DNA from: Pseudomonadota bacterium
Lineage (GTDB): Bacteria; Pseudomonadota; Alphaproteobacteria; Acetobacterales; Acetobacteraceae
DNA: 49,222 bases
Reading direction: 5' to 3'
Assembly (NCBI GenBank): GCA_019352115.1
Contig: JABBNW010000006.1
Span: 1-49,222 of the forward strand
Shown: one piece after another, positions 1 to 8,307 of the stretch
How the letters are laid out: the number at the start of each line of letters is the position of its first letter
Numbering within the stretch: the first letter of the stretch is position 1
The notes under the pieces: generated by a model
The model's database searches: none
What the model saw: only the letters and a program-made list of their open reading frames with translations
Told to the model about the DNA's origin: nothing
Made by a program: the position numbers and the translations under genes

Positions 1-98
1 TCCGGCCCCGGCACACTCACCGCATCCGGACCGTTCGGATAGAGCGCGGCCGCCAAGAGATCGACCACGGCCGTTTCAACATCTGCCTGATCGGCCAT
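1..98 (-). CDS. Phage-type protein, N-terminal fragment (runs off window)
   Basis: The first 32 residues are visible, beginning MADQADVETAVVDLLAAALY; the rest lies beyond the left edge of the window. The ATG at 98 overlaps the TGA of the preceding phage gene (100..98) in an ATGA arrangement, so it is translationally coupled to the phage head/tail genes. I do not recognise a specific family from so short a piece. Position downstream of capsid and connector-type genes suggests another head-completion, tail or baseplate protein, which is inference only. Confidence 0.6.
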   Translation of the reverse strand, partial: MADQADVETAVVDLLAAALYPNGPDAVSVPGP

Positions 99-745
99 CA
101 GGTGATCGCCTGCTTCATGGTCAGCCGCCAACCCAGTGCAGTCAGCTCGGCTGCCGAAACGACAGCGCTGCGCCCGAGATCATCGGTCATCAGGTCAGCG
201 GGTAGCAGCACCACCCCAGGAAATGCAGGCAGCAACACCGTCCAGTACGGTACGGTGCTGTCCGACGGCAGCCCCGCCTCGGGCTGGCCACCACCCGCCG
301 CCCCCATCACGCTCGCCGGCCAGCCGGTCAGCAGCGGTGTCGTGGTGGTTGCGGTCACGCCGCCATAGGAATTCACCCCCGTCGTGGAGGGTGCGACGGC
401 GCGGGCGAAGGATACCACCCGGCTCGTCCGCACGCACAGAACCGGCAGCAGAGGCTCCTGGGACGCGATGAACCAGATGCCGCCGCCCTGCTGAACCAGG
501 TAGTCACCCGGCTGGGTATAGGCTGCATCGAAGATGCCGTGCACCAATGACTCGCCGTAGCCCTCGGGGCGCAGGAACTTCCCCATCATCCCGGTGAACA
601 GTGCGTGCAGCCTCAGGTATCGATTGGTGGGGTCAAGGGGGTTGGCCACACCGGTCGGGCGGTAGGCGTCCATGCTGGCCCCTGCCGCCCGTGCAGCGAC
701 ATTGAATCCCCACTGGATGCGGTCCTGGATGCGATTCTGCGCCAT
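98..745 (-). CDS. Phage structural protein, unknown function
   Basis: This 215-residue protein has no recognisable catalytic motif. The N-terminal half is mixed helical and polar. The central part, around residues 110-160, is rich in Gly, Thr, Ser and Val, as in beta-rich virion proteins. It is the third gene after the capsid gene in a tight co-directional block. Its ATG at 745 directly abuts the stop of the gene at 746, and its own stop overlaps the next start. Position suggests a tail, head-tail connector or minor virion protein. That role comes from context, not from a motif. Confidence 0.6.
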   Translation of the reverse strand: MAQNRIQDRIQWGFNVAARAAGASMDAYRPTGVANPLDPTNRYLRLHALFTGMMGKFLRPEGYGESLVHGIFDAAYTQPGDYLVQQGGGIWFIASQEPLLPVLCVRTSRVVSFARAVAPSTTGVNSYGGVTATTTTPLLTGWPASVMGAAGGGQPEAGLPSDSTVPYWTVLLPAFPGVVLLPADLMTDDLGRSAVVSAAELTALGWRLTMKQAIT

Positions 746-1120
746 CTACACCACCCAGGTAATGCCGCCGTCCGCCAGTGCGGGCCCAGGCGGCACGCCC
801 AGAAACCCGCACAGCCGCCGCCGCCAATCATCGAACAGTTGCGCGCGGTCCCGCGCCTCATGCCGATTGCGGGTCCACACCGCAGCCTGATCGGTGTCCA
901 TCCCATCCCCGGCGCGCGGCACCGCGAACTCCAGTGCCGCAAGCTGCGCCAGGTATGTCAGCACCACGTTGGTCTCGGCGGCGGAGAGATTGTTCAACCG
1001 GAATTCCAGGAGGCCGTACACCTGATAGAAGCGCCAGTTGTCGAACCCCGCCGGCGTCGCGCCATAGGCCGGATAGCCGCAGAACCGGCGGATATCCGTC
1101 TTCTGCGCATCGGTGAACAT
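746..1120 (-). CDS. Phage head-tail connector-type protein
   Basis: A 124-residue, largely alpha-helical protein with many aromatic residues (for example the stretch around residues 14-36). It contains motifs such as LNNLSAAETNVVLTYLAQL that would fit a packed helical bundle. Small helical proteins of this length directly after the capsid gene are often head-tail adaptors in tailed phages, but I see no diagnostic residue. Its ATG at 1120 shares a base with the stop of the upstream gene. Confidence is good that it is a real phage gene and low for the exact role. Confidence 0.6.
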   Translation of the reverse strand: MFTDAQKTDIRRFCGYPAYGATPAGFDNWRFYQVYGLLEFRLNNLSAAETNVVLTYLAQLAALEFAVPRAGDGMDTDQAAVWTRNRHEARDRAQLFDDWRRRLCGFLGVPPGPALADGGITWVV

Positions 1121-1428
1121 CAGATATAGGACCCGTCACCGCGGGTGAACAGAACGCCACCGGACCCGCTCGCCAGGATTGAAGCGGCGTACGTAATAAG
1201 CGGGTTCGCCGCCAGCATCACCCGCGCGCCCGGCAGGACCGGCATATCCGCGGAGGTGGCCGCCACCGAGGGATCAGCGCCAAAACGCACGAACGCGAGG
1301 GCGGCGGTGGTGTTCGTCACCACCACCGTCTCACCGCCGCCCGCAAGCGCGATGCTGGCCGAACTCGTGCCCGATGCCAGGCTCACCGTCCCGGCGGGGC
1401 GGAACGGCTGGGTTGATCCGATCGCCAT
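1120..1428 (-). CDS. Small beta-rich phage protein
   Basis: A 102-residue protein dominated by Val, Ala, Thr, Ser and Gly, with alternating hydrophobic stretches that predict a small beta-barrel or decoration-type fold. There are no catalytic motifs. It follows the capsid gene by 21 bp on the same strand and overlaps the next gene by one base. Beta-rich proteins of about 100 residues directly after a capsid gene can be head decoration proteins, so that is one possibility. It could equally be a tail-completion protein. Confidence 0.55.
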   Translation of the reverse strand: MAIGSTQPFRPAGTVSLASGTSSASIALAGGGETVVVTNTTAALAFVRFGADPSVAATSADMPVLPGARVMLAANPLITYAASILASGSGGVLFTRGDGSYI

Positions 1429-1449
1429 GTCAGTCCGCCCCTTTCTGGT

Positions 1450-2772
1450 TCAGCCGATGTGCTCGATCATCACCGCGCGCTTGAAGGCGGCGTTCGTCGC
1501 AGTAGGGATAATCGTAGGATTGGTGGTGGTATCGGACGGGGTGCAGAAGCCGCCGATCCAGTACCAGGACTGGGCGATGATCTGCTGCAGGCGGTCGAGC
1601 GGCTCGCGGGTCACCATTGCCACACCATCGACCAGATGCACGATCGAGTCCTTCGGCGCCACGTCGTCCGCCGCCATGCCCGCGAAATCGCCCTCGATCA
1701 GGGCGCCCTGGCCACAGATGATAGGGCGACGCACCATGAGACCCGCGAGGGTCGGATGCGCCTGCACGAAGGCCTCGGTGGTCGGAATGAAGCGCAGACC
1801 CAGGAACTGATTCACCATGCCCCGGCGGAACACCTGGTTGGCCGAAGTGGCCCCCTGGAACAACTGCTTGAAATCCGGGTCGGCGAACAACTGGCGCGCC
1901 GAGACGGGGTCCAGATAGCAATTGTAGACCCCGTCCACTTCGGGTACCGCGTTCATCCGCAGCTTCGACACCGCATCGAGCAGACTGCCCATGGTCAGCG
2001 TGTCGCCGGCCAGCAGCCCGCCCGTATTGCCGCGCGCCGCCGGACGGAGGATCACGGAGGCATTCGCCGCAGTCACGGTGTTACCCGTAGTGCCGTCCGA
2101 CACCGACACATTGGTGGAGAACGTCAGTACGCCCGAAATCCCGTTCGGTGCGGTGGAGACATTGGTCGCGTCAGCGACGCTGCCGATCAGGGTATAGGCG
2201 TCCGCGCCCACGGTGACGGTCAGCGGGTTGGCGCTGCTCACCGGCTGCTGAACGCCGTTGACGAACCCGGTCAGGAAGCCGCGCACGTCATCGACCGCCA
2301 ACGCCGGCCCGGCCGCCCCAAGCGTCACACGCACTCTGGTATTGCCGCCGAAATAGCTATTGAACAGCGCGTTGCGCGCCAGCTCGTCGAGGCTGCGCGC
2401 CGCCTGCTCGCCGTTCACATAGGCATTCTGCAAGAACTGGCTGGCGATCCCGACCCGGCTCGTCACCATGTTCAGATCGGTGGTCGCCGCATAGTGATTG
2501 ATGGTGATCGTGTACTGTTCCACGCTCCACGTAGTCGGGGACAGGCCGTTGTCGAAATTGTTGTTCGATGCGGGCGGGAGCGGCGTTGTCACGCTCGGCT
2601 TCAGCCCCGCGCGGGTCTTGGTGAGCGTCTCGCCGATGCCCACCGCGATCTCCTCGCGGTCGGCGATCGCGCGGTAGCCCAGGCGGGAACGCAGTGCCTG
2701 CTCGAACTCGCGTTCCAGGAAGCCCTGCTGGATGATCGGCTGCAGGGCGGCGGGGAAATTCTGGATACCCAT
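1450..2772 (-). CDS. Phage major capsid protein (putative)
   Basis: A 440-residue protein with a helical N-terminus (residues 1-45). Around residues 150-260 there is a Gly/Thr/Val/Asn-rich segment, and the C-terminal part resembles capsid cores (for example the region around YLDPVSARQLFADPDFKQL). The central beta-rich segment looks like an inserted domain in an HK97-type fold, as in P22-like coat proteins; this is structural inference. A strong Shine-Dalgarno (AAAGGAG on the minus strand) precedes the ATG at 2772. Placement right after a scaffold-like gene and portal gene supports the call. A capsid of this size with a separate scaffold and no protease gene suggests it is not proteolytically matured. 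Confidence 0.75.
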   Translation of the reverse strand: MGIQNFPAALQPIIQQGFLEREFEQALRSRLGYRAIADREEIAVGIGETLTKTRAGLKPSVTTPLPPASNNNFDNGLSPTTWSVEQYTITINHYAATTDLNMVTSRVGIASQFLQNAYVNGEQAARSLDELARNALFNSYFGGNTRVRVTLGAAGPALAVDDVRGFLTGFVNGVQQPVSSANPLTVTVGADAYTLIGSVADATNVSTAPNGISGVLTFSTNVSVSDGTTGNTVTAANASVILRPAARGNTGGLLAGDTLTMGSLLDAVSKLRMNAVPEVDGVYNCYLDPVSARQLFADPDFKQLFQGATSANQVFRRGMVNQFLGLRFIPTTEAFVQAHPTLAGLMVRRPIICGQGALIEGDFAGMAADDVAPKDSIVHLVDGVAMVTREPLDRLQQIIAQSWYWIGGFCTPSDTTTNPTIIPTATNAAFKRAVMIEHIG

Positions 2773-2814
2773 GCCGGGAGCTCCTTTGGATCAGAGGAAA
2801 ACGGTGGTCCGCGA

Positions 2815-3231
2815 TCAGCTGCGGCGCTTCAGCAACGCCGCACGTGCGGCCCGATACTCGTCGTCAGTCATTTCGGTAGCGAGCTTCTGGCGTGGTGGCT
2901 GCGCCGCCGGCGGCTTCGCGCTGGCGGACGAGGAGACCGACCCGAAAAGCCACGGCTTCGATCGCTTCAGTCCGGAGATGAGCGCAGCGCCGCCCTCAAT
3001 CTCCCCGCTTGCATTCGGCTTCAAACCGGACAGGTCGATCAGCTTCAGACCATCCAGGTCGATGATGCCTGCACGCAGCGCCTCGGCTTTCAGCTCCGCG
3101 AGCACCAGGCGGGATTGCGCTTCCCGCTGCAGCTCCCCGAGCTGGCGTTCCAGCGCCTCGGCGCGGGCACGTAGTTCGGCCATCCCGTCGGCGGCAGGTT
3201 CCGCGTCGGGTGGGATCTCCGGTTCCGGCAT
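2815..3231 (-). CDS. Phage capsid scaffolding-type protein
   Basis: A 138-residue charged protein. Residues about 15-50 form a Glu/Arg/Leu-rich heptad pattern (MAELRARAEALERQLGELQ) predicting a coiled coil, and the C-terminal end is basic (ALLKRRS). A central coiled coil with a short basic tail, located directly before the capsid gene, is the usual picture of a scaffolding protein that nucleates procapsid assembly and then leaves. The ATG at 3231 overlaps the portal gene's stop in a TGATG junction. No protease motif is present, so it is not a fused protease-scaffold. Confidence 0.65.
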   Translation of the reverse strand: MPEPEIPPDAEPAADGMAELRARAEALERQLGELQREAQSRLVLAELKAEALRAGIIDLDGLKLIDLSGLKPNASGEIEGGAALISGLKRSKPWLFGSVSSSASAKPPAAQPPRQKLATEMTDDEYRAARAALLKRRS

Positions 3232-4655
3232 CAGGGGGTCCTTGGCAATTGAACAGGGGAATCGGTGGCTATGCGGGCAAGTTCTGCCGGCACGTCTTCG
3301 ATGTCGTAGGTACCAGCGATAGATTTGACGGCCGTTTCGCGACTTATCTGACGTGCGGCAGCCAGGGTGGCGAGCGTTTGCGCATCCTTCATCCGGTCGT
3401 CCGCAGTCGGCGCCACCCAGCGCGGCCAGTTAAGGACCAGGCGCGCTGTCGGATCGAGCGGCGGAATCTCCTCGCCCATGATCGAAAGCCGATAGCGCTG
3501 GGCCGCACGCAGAACCATGCGTGCGAGCCCCAGCAGCGCGCCCTCCCCGTAGCTCACGCGCAACGTGTCCGCGAGCGAGATCAGTCCCTGGTTCATCAGC
3601 TCGATGGCACGGCCCGACTGCGCTGCAGTCAGCCGGTCGGCACTTGCACGGTTGCCATGGATGCTTTCGAGTGCCATCTCTCGCAGCACGCGCACGTAGT
3701 CGAGTACGGCGGCGGACGCGGTGCCCCCGATCTCCAGCAGTTTCGCGTCACCTTTCTCACTGACGACCAACGCATTGCCAGCGCCCTTGACGATCTCACT
3801 GTCGCTGGTCGCCGGCTCCTTGATGAGCAGGGTGGGATCGCTGCTGTATTTCAAGCCCCGTCCGGCCTGGCTCAGCTGGTAGTCGATCTCGATCTGGGTC
3901 TCGATCGCCGCCCGGAACGTACAGGCGCCGTCGCTTGGATCGCCCGATGCCGATGGACCCGGCAGGTTGCGTACCCACACGATCGGCACAAACCCGAGGT
4001 CGTGTGCTACGGTCCGGGCAAGGTCGACGTCCGCGGACGCCGCGGCACCCACCGGCGTCGGCAGGAACCAGACCTCCGACTGCCGGTCCCAGCGGCGCAT
4101 GAACCAGTATTCAGCGCCGGGGTCGTCGATCGCATAGCCTTCGGCTGCGAGCTGCGCACCTGTGACTTTATACTTCTCGTTCACCGCGATCAGGGTATCC
4201 GGCGCCTCCGGATCCCAGGACGGCACGAGATAGGTCGTGTCCAATGGACTGAAGAACAATCGACCGCGAAGCACGCGCATCAGGATCGCGACCGAGCCGA
4301 TCGAGCCGCGCAGCGCGGCTTCCGTCATGACCTGATTGAGACGCGTGTCCTTCACCAGATCCGCGAAGACGCTGCGAATCATCGGATCGGTGCAATCGAT
4401 GGCGGGAAAATGCCCCTCGCTGAACAGAAGTGCGACGCTGTCTTCGACAACGATCCGGCTGAGCGCATAGCGTACGCTGGGGCGCCGATTCCGCAGGGGT
4501 ATATACTCACCTCCTGCGCCGCGCTCCTCGTGAAACTGGTACGGCAGCACGTCGTACAACGTGCCGTCCAGTACCCGCTTGAGGATGTCCAATGTCCGGC
4601 TGCGCGCCGAATAGTCCGGATCGCGCGGAATCAGGTCGCAGATGGTTTCGAACAT
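3231..4655 (-). CDS. Phage portal protein (Gp6-like family)
   Basis: A 474-residue protein whose length and position between terminase and scaffold fit a dodecameric portal, the ring at the capsid vertex through which DNA is packaged. Recognisable portal-like features are the N-terminal region ending in a NRRPSVRYALSRIVVEDSVAL segment, a long stem-type helix region around residues 310-370 (REMALESIHGNRASADRLTA, followed by a Gln/Ser-rich helix), and a conserved NWPRWVAPTADDRMKDA stretch near the C-terminus. It ends by overlapping the scaffold start and begins 14 bp after the terminase stop, consistent with one transcript. Confidence 0.8.
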   Translation of the reverse strand: MFETICDLIPRDPDYSARSRTLDILKRVLDGTLYDVLPYQFHEERGAGGEYIPLRNRRPSVRYALSRIVVEDSVALLFSEGHFPAIDCTDPMIRSVFADLVKDTRLNQVMTEAALRGSIGSVAILMRVLRGRLFFSPLDTTYLVPSWDPEAPDTLIAVNEKYKVTGAQLAAEGYAIDDPGAEYWFMRRWDRQSEVWFLPTPVGAAASADVDLARTVAHDLGFVPIVWVRNLPGPSASGDPSDGACTFRAAIETQIEIDYQLSQAGRGLKYSSDPTLLIKEPATSDSEIVKGAGNALVVSEKGDAKLLEIGGTASAAVLDYVRVLREMALESIHGNRASADRLTAAQSGRAIELMNQGLISLADTLRVSYGEGALLGLARMVLRAAQRYRLSIMGEEIPPLDPTARLVLNWPRWVAPTADDRMKDAQTLATLAAARQISRETAVKSIAGTYDIEDVPAELARIATDSPVQLPRTP

Positions 4656-4669
4656 GCTATCCTGGTCTG

Positions 4670-6103
4670 CTAGCGGGCAAGAAACGGTAACGCCATCCGG
4701 CGGGCCGGCGCGCTCATTTCGGTGACAACCAAAAATCCGCGTACTAGCGCATCGACCTGGTCATCCTTGCGGCCGTAGGGAAAATCACGCAGCTCTTCAA
4801 TGAAGTCATGGTTCCATGCAGCAGGAACGAGCGCCAAATTTCCGACTTCGATCTGGGCGGCAACCGGCAAAGCCCGGATCTGCTTTGAGCCTGACTCAGG
4901 TGACCTGTGTACCCGATAGCCCGGAAGGCTGCGCACATAATTGTCGACCTGTGCCTTGCCGGCCTGCCCCGGGTCTTGCGGCAGGCAGACAATCACGGAT
5001 TTGCCGTCAGCTTGGGCCGCACCGAACAGGGCCCGCTCTACCTCCAGAGCACTGGTTCTCTGTCGTATGATATCCAGTACGATCCAACGACCGGCAGAGT
5101 CGCGCATCAGCTTCACTCCGACCGTGTGGTCGGGGTCGTTGCGGCCGTCAGGCGCGGTCGCGGCGAGGTCCCAGGCCCGCACAATCACGCCGTCAGACAG
5201 ATCCGGCGGCGCGGACAGAATCTCGATCCCGGAGACCACGAACGTGCTGCCCTGCGCCGGGCGCGGTGTCTGCTGGAAGAGCGCCGTCCAGACCCGTTCG
5301 CCGACCTGGTCACGCTTGCGCAGAAGCGCCGCCTCGTCTTCCCATTCCGGCCAGAGCGCCTGGCCGGGCAGCCGTCCCAACGGATCGCCGGCCTCAGCCA
5401 GCGCGGGCAGCTTCAGGACGGTCCATTCGGAGGCATGTTTGTCGAGCAGCCTCCCAGCCAAGTCGTCCTGATGCCACCGGGTCATCACGAGCACGATCCG
5501 CCCGCGTGGCTTCATGCGCGTGACGAGATCAGAGCGGAACCAGTCCCATACGTTGTCCCGGTGGCGCAGGCTTTCCGCGTCGGCAAAGCCCCGGATCGGG
5601 TCATCAATGATCGCGAGGTCGGCCCGCCGCCCGGTGAGTGGTCCGCGCACACCGGTCGCAAAATACCGTCCGCGGTTCGACGTAACCCAGCGCGATGCCG
5701 CGCGCTCGCCGCCCTGGAGCTGGTAACCCAGGGCGTCCGCATGCTCAATCACCAGGCTTCGCGCCTGGCGGGCAAAAAGGTTGGCGAGGTCGGCGGTATG
5801 ACAGGCCGAAATGACCGAGCTTCCCGGATGGCGGGCGAACCACCAGACTGGGAACAATATAGAGGTGTAGGTCGACTTCGCGGCCCCGGGGGGCATCAGC
5901 ACCATGAGTCGATCGATCGTCCCCTCGGAGACGGCCTGAAGCCGCTCCATGAGCAGCCGATGGTGCACGGCCGGGACCATCCCGTCGGCCCCCATGACAT
6001 ATTCGCCCCATGTCACGAGATCGTCCCGGATCGCCGCCGGAACCGGAATCAGGTCAGGTCCGTCGGACGCAGACCCTTCCGAGCGGCCTGAGGCGCGCGA
6101 CAT
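4670..6103 (-). CDS. terL: Phage terminase large subunit
   Basis: A 477-residue DNA-packaging motor. The N-terminal ATPase has a Walker A variant MPPGAAKST (about 70-78), a Walker B IIDDP (about 165-169) and the downstream motif VMTRWHQDD (about 206-214). The C-terminal RNase H-like nuclease shows acidic positions in RAWDLAAT (about 309-316), PQDPGQ (about 376) and GRKDDQVDAL (about 444-453). Together these match the large terminase family with the conserved C-terminal nuclease domain. It is the first gene of the phage block. No small-terminase gene is visible upstream, so one may be elsewhere or absent. The open frame and intact motifs suggest it is not simply a decayed relic. Confidence 0.93.
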   Translation of the reverse strand: MSRASGRSEGSASDGPDLIPVPAAIRDDLVTWGEYVMGADGMVPAVHHRLLMERLQAVSEGTIDRLMVLMPPGAAKSTYTSILFPVWWFARHPGSSVISACHTADLANLFARQARSLVIEHADALGYQLQGGERAASRWVTSNRGRYFATGVRGPLTGRRADLAIIDDPIRGFADAESLRHRDNVWDWFRSDLVTRMKPRGRIVLVMTRWHQDDLAGRLLDKHASEWTVLKLPALAEAGDPLGRLPGQALWPEWEDEAALLRKRDQVGERVWTALFQQTPRPAQGSTFVVSGIEILSAPPDLSDGVIVRAWDLAATAPDGRNDPDHTVGVKLMRDSAGRWIVLDIIRQRTSALEVERALFGAAQADGKSVIVCLPQDPGQAGKAQVDNYVRSLPGYRVHRSPESGSKQIRALPVAAQIEVGNLALVPAAWNHDFIEELRDFPYGRKDDQVDALVRGFLVVTEMSAPARRMALPFLAR

Positions 6104-6476
6104 CGATTGGTGTTGGAGGCGAAGAACGCAGGGGCCGCTGATCGCTCAGACCAACGCACTGGCGCCGAGGCACCCGTCTTCTGTGCCGTCCGCGCAAACC
6201 GCCATCATACCGATTTGTATACCCGAAATTGGGGCGAGTGGGCAAGGCTTTTTTTCTTAACGCAAGACTAAATTCCTGCGCGGCCAACCGGCCCTCCAAG
6301 ATCAACGGGGGGCCTCCCGCGGAACGTCAATTGTGCAACCGCCATTTTTGACGGACATTCACGATCGCGTGAGCAGATTTGACGATAGCCCCCGCTATTT
6401 CCGGTAAAGCATCATGCGGCAGGATACGACATCGCACCACTCCGGCAACCATCGCCGGTCGACGTTAGGAAAAGTC
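6104..6476. other. Intergenic region between phage module and receiver gene
   Basis: About 370 bp separating the divergently transcribed terminase and receiver-type genes. It has lower GC than its flanks, with A/T runs at 6249-6256. On the minus strand there is a plausible promoter for the phage block (listed separately). A short inverted repeat, TCACG-N4-CGTGA, lies at about 6359-6372 upstream of the receiver gene. No small-terminase, repressor or integrase reading frame can be recognised here. Confidence 0.5.
6216..6245 (-). promoter_or_regulatory. Candidate promoter of the phage head module
   Basis: On the minus strand, TTGCCC (6245-6240) and TATACA (6221-6216) are separated by 18 bp, a reasonable sigma-70-like arrangement in otherwise GC-rich DNA. 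It lies about 115 bp upstream of the terminase start. The call is by eye only; the match is partial. Confidence 0.35.
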
Positions 6477-6953
6477 ATGAACGATCTTGTCGAGCCTGTT
6501 CGCCTCACATCCGCCCCGCGCCGCCAGGCCGCCGCGTCCTCTCCACACCGCATGCCTCTGGTTCTGGTGGTGGAGGACGGCGTCAGGCTGAGCGAAGCCA
6601 TCCAGGGACTCTGCGAATTCCTGCGCGTCGACATCGCGACGATCGGCGGTGAGGACGACCTGGCCCGCACGTTGCGCGACTCCCGCCCGATGGCGGTTCT
6701 GGCTGAAATGGACGGCAAATCGCAAGACGGCGGCTACGTGATGATGCGCATCGCGGAGCATGACCGGACGCTGCCGCTCATGCTCCTGACCGGCGCCGAC
6801 CCGTCGCTGATCGGCGCGGCAGAAGCAATCGAGGAGCTCTGCGATCTGTCGGCCGTCACCCGGTACCCGGTACTGCCCGCGATCGGGGAGGTCGTCGAGT
6901 TCCTGTTCCGTGCCGGCCAGAGCGGCTCGTGCCTGGGACTGATGCCGGCCTGA
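6477..6953 (+). CDS. Degenerate response-regulator receiver domain protein
   Basis: The start chosen is the ATG at 6477, preceded by AGGAA at a suitable distance, giving 158 residues; an in-frame ATG at 6414 lacks a site. The protein is essentially a single CheY-like receiver fold (LVLVVEDGV at its first strand, LMLLTGAD at the fourth) with no DNA-binding output domain. The expected phosphoacceptor Asp appears to be replaced by Glu (AVLAEMDG), and the usual Lys-Pro near the end reads Tyr-Pro (TRYPVLP). It therefore looks like a pseudo-receiver acting by protein-protein contact rather than by phosphorylation. It converges on dnaQ, 84 bp away. Confidence 0.7.
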   Translation: MNDLVEPVRLTSAPRRQAAASSPHRMPLVLVVEDGVRLSEAIQGLCEFLRVDIATIGGEDDLARTLRDSRPMAVLAEMDGKSQDGGYVMMRIAEHDRTLPLMLLTGADPSLIGAAEAIEELCDLSAVTRYPVLPAIGEVVEFLFRAGQSGSCLGLMPA

Positions 6954-7037
6954 GAGCTTCTGGACGAATGGCCGCCGGCAGGCAAAATCGGCTGGACAAC
7001 CCGAGCAACTGCAGCCGTTCTTTCCCACGTTCGGTTG

Positions 7038-7724
7038 CTATCCGGCCGGCCCGTCCCGCCACAGCGGCTCCTTCAACCTGTCCAGAAGCGCGCCGTGCGC
7101 GGCCAGTTCGGCGGCATCGGGTACCACTGGCCGAGGCGTTCGACGTCCTTCGAACGTATAGACGATCGTCTGCGTGGGGCCGATCTCGTTCTCGAGGATC
7201 AGACCGCGTTGGCGCCCGCCCGTCAGCTCCAGATACACTGCCGCAAGCAGCCTGCAGTCCAGCAGCGCGTTGTGGGTTGAGCGCGCGGAAAGATCGACGG
7301 AGAAGCGGCGGCAAAGCGCGTCCAGGCTGTTCGGCATCCCCGGAAACCGCTGCTTGGCGAGCACCAGCGTATCGATCATGCGACCCGCGTCGAGCCTTGG
7401 CCGACCAACCCGCGAAAACTCGGCATTGAGAAACCCGAAATCGAAGGGCGCATTGTGCGCGATCAGCGGGTCGTCTCCAAGGAAGGTCAGCAATTCCTCG
7501 ATGATGGCCGGAAACCGCGGCTTTCCTGCCAGCCGAGCCGCAGTCAACCCATGGATCCGCGCGGCTTCTTCCGGAATGTCGCGCTCCGGGTCGATCTCGG
7601 CATGGAAATGCCGCCCTGTCGGGAGGTCGTTGATCAACTCAAGCGCCGCGATCTCGACGATCCGGTGCCCTTCGGCGGGGTCGAGCCCAGTGGTTTCCGT
7701 ATCGAACAACACGCTACGGTGCAT
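7038..7724 (-). CDS. dnaQ: DNA polymerase III epsilon subunit (3'-5' exonuclease)
   Basis: A 228-residue proofreading exonuclease of the replicative polymerase. The DEDDh motifs are intact: DTETTG near the start (residues 8-13), HNAPFDFGFLN around 91-101, and a late THNALLDCRLL segment carrying the catalytic His and Asp. This length covers the exonuclease domain plus a short C-terminal segment of the kind that binds the alpha subunit. The start overlaps the end of coaE by 11 bp, so dnaQ is the last gene of the aroE-coaE-dnaQ operon. This order is familiar in alphaproteobacteria. Confidence 0.95.
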   Translation of the reverse strand: MHRSVLFDTETTGLDPAEGHRIVEIAALELINDLPTGRHFHAEIDPERDIPEEAARIHGLTAARLAGKPRFPAIIEELLTFLGDDPLIAHNAPFDFGFLNAEFSRVGRPRLDAGRMIDTLVLAKQRFPGMPNSLDALCRRFSVDLSARSTHNALLDCRLLAAVYLELTGGRQRGLILENEIGPTQTIVYTFEGRRTPRPVVPDAAELAAHGALLDRLKEPLWRDGPAG

Positions 7725-8307
7725 CGCGAAGCTCCTTGATGAAGCGGTTCACGGCCCGCAGCGCATGATGGCGGGACAGGCCGGTACGAATCACGATATC
7801 GGCGCGGCGCCGCTTTTCGGCATCCGGCATCTGATGCCGGATCATCGCGTCGGCCTCGGCGGCGGTCATCCGCCGGCGCCCCGCCACGCGGCGACGCTGC
7901 ACGGCGGCCGGCGCAGAGACCACGACGATCCGGTCGACCCGGCGGTCGCCGCCGGTTTCCAGCAAGAGAGGAATGTCCAGCACGGCGATGCGATGACCGC
8001 CACGCCGCGCCCGAGCAAGAAACGCCACCTCTTCCCGCCGGACCATGGGGTGCAGAATCTGCTCCAGGATCCCCAGGCTCTCGGGCCGGTCGAGCACCGC
8101 GCGCCGCAGACAGCCGCGATCCACGGCGCCCTCGCGCACGCAGTCCGGAAACGCAGCTCGGATCCGTGGCACTGCCCGCCCGCCGCGAGCCTGCAACCGA
8201 TGCACCGCGGCATCCGCGTCGAACACCGGGATGCCCGCCCGCCGAAACACCCCGGCCGCTGTGGACTTGCCCATTCCCATGCCGCCCGTCAGCCCGACGA
8301 TGATCAT
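7714..8307 (-). CDS. coaE: Dephospho-CoA kinase
   Basis: Final step of CoA biosynthesis: phosphorylation of the 3'-hydroxyl of dephospho-CoA. The start used is the ATG at 8307, beginning MIIVGLTGGMGMGKST, which places the P-loop GGMGMGKS right at the N-terminus as usual and gives 197 residues, the normal family length. A longer frame extending upstream lies inside aroE and is rejected. The segment VFDADAAVHRL is the conserved acidic motif after the P-loop. The start overlaps the aroE stop in an ATGA junction, and the end overlaps the dnaQ start. Confidence 0.95.
   Translation of the reverse strand: MIIVGLTGGMGMGKSTAAGVFRRAGIPVFDADAAVHRLQARGGRAVPRIRAAFPDCVREGAVDRGCLRRAVLDRPESLGILEQILHPMVRREEVAFLARARRGGHRIAVLDIPLLLETGGDRRVDRIVVVSAPAAVQRRRVAGRRRMTAAEADAMIRHQMPDAEKRRRADIVIRTGLSRHHALRAVNRFIKELRDAP

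Noticed and set aside
102-1810. Plus-strand open frames opposite the phage genes
   Set aside because: They are composition-driven antisense frames in very GC-rich DNA with no family resemblance; the minus-strand genes have overlapping starts and recognisable phage features.
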